DNA of 64,000 nt from Sphingomonas sp. IC-11 (lineage in GTDB: Bacteria > Pseudomonadota > Alphaproteobacteria > Sphingomonadales > Sphingomonadaceae). Positions 46,059-55,645 of the stretch are shown in pieces (within the stretch, counting starts at the first letter, position 1; the number at the start of each line of letters is the position of its first letter). The notes beneath the pieces were generated by a model. It made no database searches. It worked only from the letters and a program-made list of their open reading frames with translations, and was not told the origin of the DNA. The translations under genes and the position numbers were made by a program. The stretch is taken from NCBI RefSeq assembly GCF_021043365.1, contig NZ_JAJNDU010000001.1, positions 1,636,164 through 1,700,163 on the forward strand, in the 5' to 3' direction.

Positions 46059-46482
46059 AAGCGTCCATCCAGCGTTTCACGACGTTCTCATTCTCTTCGC
46101 TTCGGACTCGTGGCAAGCCTCGCGTGTCGATCCAGGCCTCGTGCATGCTTTCAACGGCATAATGATGCACCGGCTTGAACCGCCCAGGATCGTCAAAGCT
46201 GCCGACGGTGATGTCCACGTTTTCCGCGTGCTCCAAAAACGCGAAGCCCAGCGGCGTGCCGCAGGCAGAGCAGAACGGCCGATGAGCGATCGGCGACGAA
46301 CGATACCAGTCCGGGCTACTCTCCCACCTCAATTTCGCGGCGGGCACGTTAACAAACGCAATCGACACGCCGCCCGTGGCACGCTGGCACATCCGGCAAT
46401 GGCATAGATAGGCGTCATCGCTGTCGATTTCGGCTGCATACCGGATCCGTCCGCATTGGCAGCCGCCCTTCATGACCGTCAT
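46039..46482 (-). CDS. GFA-family (CENP-V/glutathione-dependent formaldehyde-activating-like) protein
   Basis: The 147-residue protein carries the full set of zinc cysteines of the GFA fold: GGCQCGRIRY, CHCRMCQRATG and FCSACGTPLGF. The founding member was reported as a glutathione-formaldehyde enzyme, but most family members have unknown roles. The ATG at 46482 has AGGAG about ten bases upstream and was preferred to an ATG at 46473 and the longer 46533 frame. Divergent from the marR gene and overlapped by the hydrolase gene. Confidence 0.9.
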   Translation of the reverse strand: MTVMKGGCQCGRIRYAAEIDSDDAYLCHCRMCQRATGGVSIAFVNVPAAKLRWESSPDWYRSSPIAHRPFCSACGTPLGFAFLEHAENVDITVGSFDDPGRFKPVHHYAVESMHEAWIDTRGLPRVRSEENENVVKRWMDACGKTPD

Positions 46483-46573
46483 CGACCTGCTCCTCACGAT
46501 ACCTGAACGCCCGACGATGCCGCTACGCTGCAAGAACCTTCCGCGCCCGCACTTCCGACAACACTTCCATTAT

Positions 46574-46587
46574 ATAAGCTTGCTTAT
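46574..46587. promoter_or_regulatory. Inverted-repeat operator of the marR-emrAB operon
   Basis: ATAAGC-TT-GCTTAT is a perfect 14-base inverted repeat centred about 20 bases before the marR ATG (46601). It overlaps a TATATAAG -10-like sequence (46571-46578), so a bound MarR dimer would block RNA polymerase. MarR proteins typically bind such repeats near their own promoters. Confidence 0.7.
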
Positions 46588-46600
46588 TATGTGCCGGCGT

Positions 46601-47044
46601 ATGACAGACACGTTCGGATTCCTGTTGAGCGATACGGCGCGCATGCTGCGCAAACGCTTTGACGAGCGGGCGCGGCAACACGGCGCGACTCGCGCGCAGT
46701 GGAAGGCGTTGTCGGGCATCAGCAGAAACGAGGGGATCAACCAGGGGAACTTGGCCGATCTGCTCGAGGTAGAGCCGATCACCCTGTGCCGGCTTATCGA
46801 TCGCATGGAAGAAAGCGGTCTGGTTGAACGGCGTCGCGATCCGAATGATCGGCGAGCCTGGCAGTTGTTCCTGACCGAGAAGGCAGGCCCTGTACTGGAA
46901 GAGCTGCACGCCACGGCGGACGAGTTGATGACTCAGGCACTGCTCGGCGTCTCCGAGCCTCAGATCGAGATGATGACCGGTCTTCTCAACCGCATCCGCA
47001 ACAATCTCTGCTCAACCGAGACCAAGGAGGTCGTCCATGGCTGA
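46601..47044 (+). CDS. MarR-family transcriptional regulator
   Basis: The 147-residue protein is a winged-helix MarR regulator: LSDTARMLRKRFDERARQHGATRAQWKALSGISRNEGINQGNLADLLEVEPITLCRLIDRMEESGLVERRRDPNDRRAWQLFLTEKA, with the wing DPNDRR and the recognition helix just before it. It probably represses the emrA-emrB efflux genes that follow and itself, and is released by a toxic ligand. An ATG at 46589 would add four residues. Its stop overlaps the emrA start by eight bases. Confidence 0.93.
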   Translation: MTDTFGFLLSDTARMLRKRFDERARQHGATRAQWKALSGISRNEGINQGNLADLLEVEPITLCRLIDRMEESGLVERRRDPNDRRAWQLFLTEKAGPVLEELHATADELMTQALLGVSEPQIEMMTGLLNRIRNNLCSTETKEVVHG

Positions 47045-48116
47045 TGCCGATCCGAAGCCGTGTTCGGCCGCCGAGTCACAGATCGCCATGGATGCGCCTG
47101 CACCTGAACAGTCGGCAAAGCGGCGCAGCCTGATGCGGCCGTTGCTGATGTTTGGCCTTCCGCTCCTGATCGCGCTGGTTGCCGGCTACTTATACCTGAC
47201 GTCCGGCCGATACATCTCGACGGACAACGCCTATGTGCGTCAGGACGTCATCTCGGTGAGCCCGGACGTATCCGGGCGCATCGTCGCCGTGAACGTGAAG
47301 GAAAATCAGCGCATAAAGGCGGGGGACGTCCTTTTTCAGATCGATCCTGAGCCTTATCGCATCGCTCTTGCTCAGGCCAATGCAGACCTTGCGGCTGCAC
47401 GGGTTCAGGTTGCGACCATGGCGACGGACAGCAGCAGCGCTGCCGCGGATATCGAAAGCGCCCGTGCCGAGTTGACGCTGGCCGAGGCTACCTATCAGCG
47501 CCAGAACGAACTGATGAAGCGCGGCTTTACCACCCGCGCAAGCTTCGACGCTGCCGTTCAGGATGTCGCCGCCGCGCGAGCCAAGATCGCAACAGGCCAA
47601 GCTGCTGCAGCACGGGCCCGTCAGCAGATCGGTAGCGGCGGGGGATCGGGCCAGCCCGCAGCCATTCAGGTCGCCTTGGCGAAGCGAGCCCAGGCAGCAA
47701 TGAACCTGGAGCGTACCACGGTGCGAGCGCCCTCTGACGGCGTGGTCAGCCAGACCAGCCGGCTTCAGGTGGGCAATATCACCCCGTCGGGAGTTCCCGC
47801 CCTCAGCCTGGTGGTCAGCGATCAGGCCTGGGTCGAGGCGAACTTCAAGGAGACTGATCTCGATCACATGCGAGTGGGTCAGGCTGCCGAACTGGAGTTC
47901 GATGCGTATCCGGGCCTCAAGGTTCATGGCCGGGTGCAGTCGATCGGCGCCGGGACGGGCAGCGAGTTCTCCGTTCTTCCCGCACAGAATGCCAACGGGA
48001 ATTGGGTGAAGGTAACGCAGCGAGTCCCGGTGCGGATCGCGATCAACGGCAAACCACCTCGCGTGATGATCGCCGGCCTCTCCACGGACGTCAGAGTCGA
48101 TACCGGGGCCCGCTGA
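47037..48116 (+). CDS. emrA: HlyD/EmrA-type membrane fusion protein
   Basis: The 359-residue protein has a cytoplasmic N-terminus, one membrane helix (LLMFGLPLLIALVAGYLYL, about 36-54), a barrel-sandwich (lipoyl-like) domain starting YVRQDVISVSPDVSGRIVAVNVKENQRIKAGDVLFQID, a coiled-coil hairpin with long Ala/Gln helices and a C-terminal beta-barrel (WVEANFKETDLDHMRVGQ). It links the inner-membrane EmrB pump to an outer-membrane channel. AAGGAGG precedes the ATG. Coupled to marR by overlap; emrB follows after one base. Confidence 0.93.
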   Translation: MADADPKPCSAAESQIAMDAPAPEQSAKRRSLMRPLLMFGLPLLIALVAGYLYLTSGRYISTDNAYVRQDVISVSPDVSGRIVAVNVKENQRIKAGDVLFQIDPEPYRIALAQANADLAAARVQVATMATDSSSAAADIESARAELTLAEATYQRQNELMKRGFTTRASFDAAVQDVAAARAKIATGQAAAARARQQIGSGGGSGQPAAIQVALAKRAQAAMNLERTTVRAPSDGVVSQTSRLQVGNITPSGVPALSLVVSDQAWVEANFKETDLDHMRVGQAAELEFDAYPGLKVHGRVQSIGAGTGSEFSVLPAQNANGNWVKVTQRVPVRIAINGKPPRVMIAGLSTDVRVDTGAR

Positions 48117-48117
48117 C

Positions 48118-49704
48118 ATGGCGTCACGGGCAGCGGCCGCAACACCGCCGGGGCGGCAAGCTCCGGCGGCGGCAAATCTCACCGACGGGAAGCCGCTGCT
48201 GGAAACGAACAATCGCGGTCTGCTGACGATCGGCATCATGGGTGCCATGATCATGCAGATCCTGGACACCACGATCGCCAACGTGGCGCTGCCACATATG
48301 ATGACCAGCCTCGGCGCCACGGTGGATACCGTCACTTGGGTGCTGACGAGCTACATCGTGGCGACGGCGATCGCGCTCCCGGCGACAGGCTGGCTTTCCG
48401 ATCGCGTTGGAAGCCGGAACCTGTTCCTCATTGCGGTAGGCGGCTTCATCGTCGCTTCCATGCTCTGCGGCATTGCCACGAGCCTTGAAGAGATGGTGAT
48501 CTTCCGCGTCTTCCAGGGCGTTTTTGCCGCCTTTATCAATCCTTTGTCCCAGACATCGATGCTGGACATCAACCCTCCAGGCAATGCCGCCAAGGCGATG
48601 AGCGTCTGGGGCATGGGCGTGATGGTCGGCCCGATCATGGGTCCGGTGCTCGGCGGATGGCTGACCGAAAGCTATAACTGGCGCTGGGTGTTCTACGTCA
48701 ACGTACCGGTCGGGGCGCTGACGTTCGCGATCCTCTGGTTTCTACTACCCAGCCGGCCCAAGGCTGTACGATCGTTCGACTTTGCCGGCTTCGTTTACCT
48801 CGGGGTCGCCGTAGCGGCATTTCAGCTGATGCTGGACCGGGGGCAAAGCGAGGATTGGTTCGACAGTTGGGAAGTGATCATCGAAGCGCTGGTGACGGTA
48901 GCGTTTACCTGGCTGTCGATTTTCCACTTCGCCACGGCCAAAAAGCCGTTGTTCGATCGAGCGCTGTTCCGGAACCGGAACCTGGTGACCGGCCTGCTCT
49001 TCATGCTGGTGGTCGGTATCTCGACCATGGCGCCGATGGCGCTGCTGCCGCCGATGCTCCAGAACCTGTTCGGCTATCCGGTTATCGATACGGGCGTGAT
49101 GATGGCGCCGCGCGGCATTGGCGTCCTGTTCACCATGTGGCTGGCCGGCCAGATGATGGGGAAGGTCGACACGCGCATCGTCATCATGGTGGGGCTGGTT
49201 ATATTTGGCGTATCGCTGCGCCAGATGTCCGGCTTTTCCCTTGAGCAGGATTTCTGGCCGGTGATCACCGCGGGCTTCGTTCAGGGACTGGGCATGGGGC
49301 TGGTCTTCATGCCGCTGAACGCCCTCGCCTTTGCCACCCTAGACGGACGTTATCGGACCGACGGGTCGAGCCTGCTGAACCTGTTCCGGTCGATCGGGCA
49401 GTCAGCCGGCATTTCCATGGTCACCGTGCTGCTCGCTCGTAATACGCAGATCAGCCATGCGGACTTGGCGCAGCACGTTACCCGGAACACCATTGCGGGC
49501 TTCGATCTCGCACGGCTCAGCGAACTTGGCTCCCTGTCGGACGCTGCCATGTCGATGGCAGACGCGATGGTGAACAAGCAGGCGGCAATGATCGCCTATC
49601 TCGATGATTTCTACTTGATGAGCTGGATTTCGTTCGCGGCCGTTCCCTTGGTGCTGCTGTTGCAGAAGCCAAAGGGCAAGATCGAGGTGGTGCACAGCGA
49701 GTGA
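48118..49704 (+). CDS. emrB: DHA2-family multidrug efflux transporter EmrB
   Basis: The 528-residue protein is a 14-helix DHA2 drug:H+ antiporter. Signatures are LDTTIANVALPHM in helix 1, WVLTSYIVATAIALPATGWLSDRVGSRNLF around loop 2-3, and GWLTESYNWRWVFYVNVPVG. It exports hydrophobic drugs, uncouplers or other toxins with EmrA and a TolC-type channel (not in the window). Last gene of the marR-emrA-emrB operon. Confidence 0.94.
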   Translation: MASRAAAATPPGRQAPAAANLTDGKPLLETNNRGLLTIGIMGAMIMQILDTTIANVALPHMMTSLGATVDTVTWVLTSYIVATAIALPATGWLSDRVGSRNLFLIAVGGFIVASMLCGIATSLEEMVIFRVFQGVFAAFINPLSQTSMLDINPPGNAAKAMSVWGMGVMVGPIMGPVLGGWLTESYNWRWVFYVNVPVGALTFAILWFLLPSRPKAVRSFDFAGFVYLGVAVAAFQLMLDRGQSEDWFDSWEVIIEALVTVAFTWLSIFHFATAKKPLFDRALFRNRNLVTGLLFMLVVGISTMAPMALLPPMLQNLFGYPVIDTGVMMAPRGIGVLFTMWLAGQMMGKVDTRIVIMVGLVIFGVSLRQMSGFSLEQDFWPVITAGFVQGLGMGLVFMPLNALAFATLDGRYRTDGSSLLNLFRSIGQSAGISMVTVLLARNTQISHADLAQHVTRNTIAGFDLARLSELGSLSDAAMSMADAMVNKQAAMIAYLDDFYLMSWISFAAVPLVLLLQKPKGKIEVVHSE

Positions 49705-49752
49705 CCTCCAGCGGGTGATCTCGCGGTCCCCATGCACGTCGCAACAGACGAA

Positions 49753-49783
49753 AACGGGGGCGCCCCCGTTGGAAGCGCCCCCG
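49753..49783 (-). terminator. GC-rich double palindrome; terminator of asd
   Basis: AACGGGGGCGCCCCCGTT at 49753-49770 is a perfect palindrome, and CGGGGGCG at 49755-49762 can also pair with CGCCCCCG at 49776-49783. On the minus strand the outer stem is followed by TTTTCG, giving a plausible terminator for asd. The convergent emrB transcript has no T-run here. Confidence 0.6.
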
Positions 49784-49816
49784 CATTGATCGAGCGAACC
49801 TAGACGAAAGAAGGCG

Positions 49817-50845
49817 TTAGGCCGCCTTCTTCAGGTGCCGGCGCCCCAGCAACTCCGCGATCTGCACTGCGTTGAGCGCCGCGCCCTTGCGCAGGTTGTC
49901 GCTCACGCACCAGAGCGACAGACCATTCTCGACCGTGGAGTCTTCCCGCACGCGGCTGATGAAGGTGGCATAATCGCCCACGCACTCCACAGGGGTGACG
50001 TAGCCGCCATCCTCACGCTTATCGACCAGCATCACGCCGGGCGCCTCGCGCAGGATCTTCTGCGCCTCTTCCGCGGAAATTTCGTTCTCGAACTCGATGT
50101 TGATCGCCTCTGAATGTCCGACGAACACGGGCACCCGCACGCAGGTGGCGGTGACTTTCACCTTCGGATCGAGGATCTTCTTGGTCTCCACCACCATCTT
50201 CCACTCTTCCTTGGTCGAGCCGTCCTCAAGGAAGCTGTCGATGTGCGGAATGACGTTGAAGGCGATCTGCTTGGTGAACTTCTTGGCCTCGGCCTGATCG
50301 CCGACGAAGATGTTCCGGCTCTGCTCGAACAGTTCGTCCATGCCCTGCTTGCCGGCTCCCGAAACCGACTGATAGGTCGCCACCACCACGCGCTTGATCT
50401 TTGCGACGTCGTGCAACGGCTTCAGGGCCACCACCATCTGCGCCGTGGAGCAATTCGGATTGGCAATGATGTTCTTCTTGCGGAAGCCATCGATGTCACC
50501 GGGGTTTACCTCAGGGACAATCAGCGGCACGTCTGGATCCATGCGGTACAGCGACGAATTGTCGATCACCGTGCAGCCAACCGCCGCGAACTTGGGAGCA
50601 TAAACCTTGGTCGCCTCGCTGCCGATCGCGAACAGGGCGAAATCCCAACCGGTCGGATCGAAATGCTCGATGTTCTGGACCTTCAGCATCCGGCCCGTCT
50701 CGCCATATTCGATCTGGTCACCGACCGATCGAGAGGAGGCGAGTACGGCAATCTCGTCAGCCGGAAACTCGCGCTCAGCGAGGATGTTGATCATCTCGCG
50801 CCCGACATTGCCCGTCGCTCCAGCGACCACCACCCGGTAACCCAT
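49817..50845 (-). CDS. asd: Aspartate-semialdehyde dehydrogenase
   Basis: Asd reduces aspartyl phosphate to aspartate semialdehyde on the way to lysine, methionine, threonine and diaminopimelate. The 342-residue protein has the NADP loop VVAGATGNVGREM at 6-18, the catalytic Cys132 in NPNCSTAQMV, and VPVFVGHSEAINIEFE in the C-terminal half. The ATG at 50845 is preferred (AAGGA eight bases upstream) over 50860. It lies upstream of a GC-rich terminator. The upstream peptidase gene is on the same strand, 66 bases away. Confidence 0.96.
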   Translation of the reverse strand: MGYRVVVAGATGNVGREMINILAEREFPADEIAVLASSRSVGDQIEYGETGRMLKVQNIEHFDPTGWDFALFAIGSEATKVYAPKFAAVGCTVIDNSSLYRMDPDVPLIVPEVNPGDIDGFRKKNIIANPNCSTAQMVVALKPLHDVAKIKRVVVATYQSVSGAGKQGMDELFEQSRNIFVGDQAEAKKFTKQIAFNVIPHIDSFLEDGSTKEEWKMVVETKKILDPKVKVTATCVRVPVFVGHSEAINIEFENEISAEEAQKILREAPGVMLVDKREDGGYVTPVECVGDYATFISRVREDSTVENGLSLWCVSDNLRKGAALNAVQIAELLGRRHLKKAA

Positions 50846-50911
50846 AAACCAGTCCTTCAACTCGTAACCGCGCGGCCTTAGCCGCGCGCGAAAGATTCTG
50901 CCAACAAAGCT

Positions 50912-53143
50912 TTACTTTACGCCATTTTTCGTCACATGCCGGTCAAGGAAGTTGAGCATCGTCGTCCAGGGATGGATCTCCCGCACCGCGCCGTGTGCCT
51001 TGCCAGGATACAGCATCATCTCGAAGGGCTTGTTGGCGGACTGCATCCGGGCCGCAAACGCAGTTGCATTGTCGAGGAACACGTTGTCATCGGCCATGCC
51101 GTGCATCAGCATCAGTGGATCGCTGATCCGGGCCGCTTGCTCCAGCGCACTGGAGCCACGGTAAGCCTCCGCATCGCGCGTCGGATCACCCATGTAACGC
51201 TCTGTATAATGAGTATCATACAACGCCCAGTCCGTGACCGGCGCGCCTGAGATACCGGCCGCGAACACGCCCGGGTGTGCTTCCATCATCTTCAGGGTCA
51301 GATAGCCGCCGTAGGACCAGCCATAGATCGCGATCTTGTCCGGATCCACGAACGGGAGCGATTTCAGGTAACCGGCACCGGCGAGTTGGTCGTCCACCTC
51401 GACCGTGCCCATCGCGTGCCAGATTGCGTCCTCAAATGCTTTGCCACGATTGTCCGAACCGCGATTGTCGATCTGAAAAACGATCCATCCCTGCTGCACC
51501 AGGAACTGGCGCAGCGGCATGTTGCCGGGCCAATCGCGCCACACGTCCTGGCTGCCGGGACCGCCATAGTGCATGAAGAAGACGGGGTATCGCTTGCCCT
51601 TCTGCAGCACCGGCGTGATCATCTGCCAGTGCAAGGGCGTACCGTCCGCAGCCTTGATGGTGCCGAACTCGGTCGGGCGGTGCGTGGCCAGGAACGGCGC
51701 ATAGGGGTGATCGCCTGCGACCGCATTCTCGTTCACCCAGGCAATCCGCTTGCCATTTGCGTCGGCGATATAGGTCTGCCTGGGCTGGCTCGGGTTGGAT
51801 CGGCTGATGATGAAGCGCGTTCCTGCGCCATCCGCCACCACTCCGCCGAGAGACCATCCGGCCTCGGTCAGCCGGGTGATCTGCTCCGGCCGCGCCAGGT
51901 TGAGCGCGTAGACGTGGCGTTCAAGCACGCCATCCTTGTTGGCGGTAAAGACCACCCGGCCATTTGCCTCATCCACGGCAACCAGCGAGTCGACCACCCA
52001 CTGCCCCTTGGTAAGCTGGGTCCAGTTGCCCGCCTTCCAGCGATACAAATGGCCGAAGCCGTCCCGCTCCGACCGCCAGATCAGGCTCCCGTCGCTAAGC
52101 AGCCGATAAGCGTCGGAAAGGTTGACCCAGCTCTTCTCGCCTGCCCGCTCGCTGAACAGCACGGTCGACTTGCCGGTCGCTGGATCGACTCGAAGCATGT
52201 CCAGCGTACGCTGGTCTCGCGACTGCCGCTGTACCAGCAACGCCGAACCATCCGGCAGCCAATCCACCCTGGCGAGATAAATGTCGCGCTCCGGTCCGAG
52301 GTCTACCTTTACCTTGCCCGTTCCATCCGGCTTCATGATGAAGAGATCGACCAGGACGTTCGGCGTCCCTGCCGCTGGGTAGCGCTGTTGGTAGATACTG
52401 GTGCCGGTGGCGCCGATCGAAGCCCGGGTAAACACACGCACCGGCGCCTCGTCGAACCGCTCGACGGCCAACAGCCGGTCGTTCGGCGACCACCAATAGC
52501 CGGTTCGCCGATGCATTTCCTCCTGCGCGACAAATTCTGCCTCGCCGAAGTGAACGGTACCGCTGCCCTCCGTGGTCAGCTGGCGCGCACCACCGCCGGC
52601 GGCGGGCTGCACCCACAGGTTCTGATCGCGGACGAAGCTGACGTAGGTGCCGCGCGGGGATACCACTGGGTTCAGTGCGCCCCGCGTTCCATCCAGCCGC
52701 TGAACGTTGCCATCGAGAGTGGCGACGAACAACTCGCCGTCCACCGGCACCAGGATCGACTTGCCATCCGGGGCCCAATCGTAGTCGAGGATGCCGGTCT
52801 TTCCGGTCTTGGACCGGTCGCGCTCGCGCTGCATCTTTTCCGCCTCGGAAAGTTCAGCGCCGCTACCAACCTTGCGCGAGTCCACCAGCATGCGGGATTG
52901 CCCGGTACGGGTGTCCATCGCCCACAGATCGAAGCGGTTGCGCTCGTCGGAACGCGGCCGCACCGACGTCAGCAGCGTGCCGTCGGGCGAAAGGCGCAAC
53001 GCTTGGGGCTGACCGCCGGCAAGATCAGGGCTTGCGAACACACGCTGGAGGGTCAACTTCTCCGGCGGCATAGGTGACTTAGCCATCGCAGCGCCTGCCC
53101 AGATCGTTAGCCCGGCTCCGATCGCCGCCATCCATATGCGCAT
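50912..53143 (-). CDS. S9B prolyl dipeptidyl peptidase (DPP IV-like)
   Basis: The 743-residue protein has a signal peptide (RIWMAAIGAGLTIWAGAAMA) and is exported. Residues about 40-480 form the beta-propeller (RSGFEEEV-type EE pair in EFVAQEEMHRRTGYWWSP), and the C-terminal alpha/beta hydrolase has the nucleophile Ser610 in GWSYGG, the acid in HGMADDNVF and the His in PGKAHG. The paired glutamates in the propeller bind the substrate N-terminus. It removes X-Pro or X-Ala dipeptides from peptides, probably for peptide uptake. Length and motifs match DPP IV of Xanthomonas and sphingomonads. Confidence 0.94.
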   Translation of the reverse strand: MRIWMAAIGAGLTIWAGAAMAKSPMPPEKLTLQRVFASPDLAGGQPQALRLSPDGTLLTSVRPRSDERNRFDLWAMDTRTGQSRMLVDSRKVGSGAELSEAEKMQRERDRSKTGKTGILDYDWAPDGKSILVPVDGELFVATLDGNVQRLDGTRGALNPVVSPRGTYVSFVRDQNLWVQPAAGGGARQLTTEGSGTVHFGEAEFVAQEEMHRRTGYWWSPNDRLLAVERFDEAPVRVFTRASIGATGTSIYQQRYPAAGTPNVLVDLFIMKPDGTGKVKVDLGPERDIYLARVDWLPDGSALLVQRQSRDQRTLDMLRVDPATGKSTVLFSERAGEKSWVNLSDAYRLLSDGSLIWRSERDGFGHLYRWKAGNWTQLTKGQWVVDSLVAVDEANGRVVFTANKDGVLERHVYALNLARPEQITRLTEAGWSLGGVVADGAGTRFIISRSNPSQPRQTYIADANGKRIAWVNENAVAGDHPYAPFLATHRPTEFGTIKAADGTPLHWQMITPVLQKGKRYPVFFMHYGGPGSQDVWRDWPGNMPLRQFLVQQGWIVFQIDNRGSDNRGKAFEDAIWHAMGTVEVDDQLAGAGYLKSLPFVDPDKIAIYGWSYGGYLTLKMMEAHPGVFAAGISGAPVTDWALYDTHYTERYMGDPTRDAEAYRGSSALEQAARISDPLMLMHGMADDNVFLDNATAFAARMQSANKPFEMMLYPGKAHGAVREIHPWTTMLNFLDRHVTKNGVK

Positions 53144-53357
53144 TCACTCTTCCCAAATGCAGTGAGCCAGCGGGTTAGCCCGGCTTCCGCCGAAGCGCAA
53201 AGCGCGCAGCCGCGATCCCGCCGGCGCAGCACCAGGGGATTGTGCGCCCGGCGTACCTGCTGGCCACCTCCCGCACGGGAGACGACCTGATGGTCGGCCC
53301 GCCCTGCGACGGCAGGGGATCTCGACTTGGTACGGCTTGCGGGTTTAGGTCGCGGCA

Positions 53358-54422
53358 ATGCGCCTGAACAAGCACGTCAAGGATCTGCACCTGCGGCGCC
53401 GCAGCGCGCTGCCGGACTGGGCCAGCCTTGGACTTCGCGTCGCACTGGCGCTGGCGCTGATCGGGGTGGCGCTGGGCGGGCACTGGTTCGACCGCGAAGG
53501 TTTGCGCGACAACATCGATGGGTCGATCAGCTTCACGGACGTACTGTACTTCACCATGATCACCGTCACGACGGTGGGTTACGGCGACATTGTTCCGGTA
53601 ACGGACAGCGCACGGCTGTTCGATACCTTCATCGTCACGCCTATCCGCTTGTTCGTGTGGCTGATCTTCCTAGGGACAGCTTATGACTTCCTGTTGCGGC
53701 GCACATGGCAAAGGTGGCGGATGAGGGTCATCCAACGTCAGTTGAGCGGCCATGTCGTGATCGCCGGTTATGGCACCAGCGGCACTGAGGCGCTCCGGGA
53801 GCTGATCCGGCGAGAAGTGGATCCGGCAAACATCGTCGTCATTGATCGCGACGAGCGGGCGCTTTCCGATGCCGAGGGATGTGGCGCTGTCGTTCTGGAC
53901 GGTGATGCGACGCGTGACGCGACCCTGCAGATTGCCCGCATCGATCACGCCGCAACGCTGATGGTCTCTGCCGGGCGAGACGATACTACGATCCTGATCG
54001 TTCTGACGGCGCGCCGCCTTTCGGGACAGGTTCGGATCAGCGCGGTAATACGATCCGATGACAACGAGCCGCTCGCGCGCCAGGCGGGCGCGGACGTCGT
54101 GATCAATCCGGCGAGCTTTGCCGGGCTGTTGCTTGCGGGATCCACCAATGGTCCGCACGTCTCTGAATATTTGACTGATCTCGCCGCGGCCCACGGCCGC
54201 GTGGCCTTGCACGAAAGAGATGCGACGGCGGACGACGTCGGTCGGCCGCTAACCGGCCTTGCCACGGGGTTGGGCGTGCGCATGTTCAGGGGCGGCCTAT
54301 GCATCGGCTTTGATCAGCCTGAGGCCGCATCCGTACAACTGGGCGATCGCATCGTGGAGATCGTTCGGGGCAGCGCTGATCTTCAGGGCGATCCGCCAAG
54401 GAGCCATCCGCGCGCTTCCTGA
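53358..54422 (+). CDS. Two-helix potassium channel with RCK domain
   Basis: The 354-residue protein has a first membrane helix (LRVALALALIGVALGGHWF), a pore loop with the K+ selectivity filter T72-V-G-Y-G-D77 and a second helix (LFVWLIFLGTAYDFLL), then a TrkA-N/RCK Rossmann domain from about residue 128 (GHVVIAGYGTSGTEALREL ... VVIDRDERALSDAEGCGAVVLDGDAT), and a TrkA-C-like part. It resembles Kch/MthK channels that are gated by ligands such as NAD or Ca2+. Monocistronic; it ends before the terminator shared with rplS. Confidence 0.92.
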   Translation: MRLNKHVKDLHLRRRSALPDWASLGLRVALALALIGVALGGHWFDREGLRDNIDGSISFTDVLYFTMITVTTVGYGDIVPVTDSARLFDTFIVTPIRLFVWLIFLGTAYDFLLRRTWQRWRMRVIQRQLSGHVVIAGYGTSGTEALRELIRREVDPANIVVIDRDERALSDAEGCGAVVLDGDATRDATLQIARIDHAATLMVSAGRDDTTILIVLTARRLSGQVRISAVIRSDDNEPLARQAGADVVINPASFAGLLLAGSTNGPHVSEYLTDLAAAHGRVALHERDATADDVGRPLTGLATGLGVRMFRGGLCIGFDQPEAASVQLGDRIVEIVRGSADLQGDPPRSHPRAS

Positions 54423-54473
54423 TCCGCTTCGCGCCCGAGGGCATCCGCGTCGGCCGGCGACCTGACCAATAAA

Positions 54474-54507
54474 AAAAGGCGCCGGTGGTGGACCACCGAC
54501 GCCTTTT
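54474..54507. terminator. Bidirectional terminator between K+ channel gene and rplS
   Basis: A 16-base stem (54474-54489 with 54492-54507) has a two-base turn in the ideal pairing, one G-T pair, and A/T runs at both ends; the minus strand continues TTTTTTT. It should end the rplS transcript efficiently, and the channel gene from the other side. Confidence 0.92.
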
Positions 54508-54527
54508 CGACTGATTGCGCTGAGGGA

Positions 54528-54914
54528 TTACTCCGCAGCGGCAGCCGTCGGACGGTTGTCGCGACGCTCGGCGATACGCGCCGACTTGCCCGTACGACCG
54601 CGCAGGTAATAGAGCTTCGCGCGACGGACGGCGCCCTTACGCACCACCTCGATCGAATCAACGTTCGGCGAGTACAGCGGGAACACGCGCTCCACGCCCT
54701 CACCAAACGAGATCTTGCGGACGGTGAACGACGAGCCCATGCCCTTGTTCGAACGCGCGATGCACACGCCTTCGTAGTTCTGGACGCGGGTACGCTCACC
54801 CTCGACGACCTTCACACCGACCTTGAGCGTATCACCCGGGCGGAATTCCGGGATCTTCTTGTTCGCGGTCAGCTTGGCAATCTGCTCGGCTTCGAGCTGC
54901 TGGATCAGGTTCAT
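54528..54914 (-). CDS. rplS: 50S ribosomal protein L19
   Basis: L19 sits at the 30S/50S interface. The 128-residue product has the family pattern [90 protein letters not shown], with a short Ala/Thr-rich tail. An ATG at 54923 lies too close to the ribosome site; the ATG at 54914 leaves nine bases after AGGA and matches the usual start. It lies six bases after the trmD stop region and is the last gene of that operon. Confidence 0.97.
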   Translation of the reverse strand: MNLIQQLEAEQIAKLTANKKIPEFRPGDTLKVGVKVVEGERTRVQNYEGVCIARSNKGMGSSFTVRKISFGEGVERVFPLYSPNVDSIEVVRKGAVRRAKLYYLRGRTGKSARIAERRDNRPTAAAAE

Positions 54915-54919
54915 AAACT

Positions 54920-55645
54920 TCATTCCTGTTCGTCGCCGCGCGCCAGAGGGCGGTTGACCCGAGCGCCGACGTGGCGCTCCCACAGGTCCGGCCGCCGTAG
55001 CCGTGTATCTTCCTCCGCCCGGCGCTGACGCCAGGCGGCGATTTTCGCATGATCCCCCGATCGCAGCACTTCGGGGATCGTGCGCCCTTCCCATTCCTGA
55101 GGTCGGGTATAATGCGGATACTCGAGCAGGCCGCTTTCGTGGCTTTCCTCGACACCGCTTGAAGCGGCGCCCATTACGCCGGGAAGCAGCCGGACGCAAG
55201 CGTCCAGGAGGACCAGCGCGGCCGTCTCCCCACCGGACAGCACATAGTCGCCGATCGAAACCTCCTCGATTTGGCGACCCTCGAACAAGCGCTCGTCAAA
55301 ACCCTCGAAGCGCCCGCACAGAATGATGGCGCCCGGCCCTGCCGCAAGCGCGCGCACCCGCGCCTGGGTCAGCGGCTTGCCCCGCGGAGTCATGGCAAGA
55401 ACCGGTCGGCCTTGCCCCTGCGCGTCCACCGCCGCTGACAGGATATCGACCCGCAGTACCATTCCCGCCCCACCGCCCGCCGGCGTGTCGTCCACCGTGC
55501 GGTGGCGGTCGGTAGCGAAGTCGCGAATATTGACGGCGTCGAGCGCCCAACGTCCCTCCGCCAGCGCCCTGCCGGCGATGGCATAGCCAAGTGGCCCGGG
55601 GAACATCTCGGGGTAAAGCGTCAGGACGGTTGCATGAAAGGTCAC
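54920..55645 (-). CDS. trmD: tRNA (guanine-37-N1)-methyltransferase
   Basis: TrmD makes m1G37, which stops +1 frameshifting. The 241-residue protein shows the SPOUT trefoil-knot features [65 protein letters not shown], and [23 protein letters not shown]. The start is GTG at 55645, overlapping the stop of the upstream serine hydrolase (GTGA). Normally trmD follows rimM; here it follows a serine hydrolase instead. Confidence 0.96.
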   Translation of the reverse strand: MTFHATVLTLYPEMFPGPLGYAIAGRALAEGRWALDAVNIRDFATDRHRTVDDTPAGGGAGMVLRVDILSAAVDAQGQGRPVLAMTPRGKPLTQARVRALAAGPGAIILCGRFEGFDERLFEGRQIEEVSIGDYVLSGGETAALVLLDACVRLLPGVMGAASSGVEESHESGLLEYPHYTRPQEWEGRTIPEVLRSGDHAKIAAWRQRRAEEDTRLRRPDLWERHVGARVNRPLARGDEQE

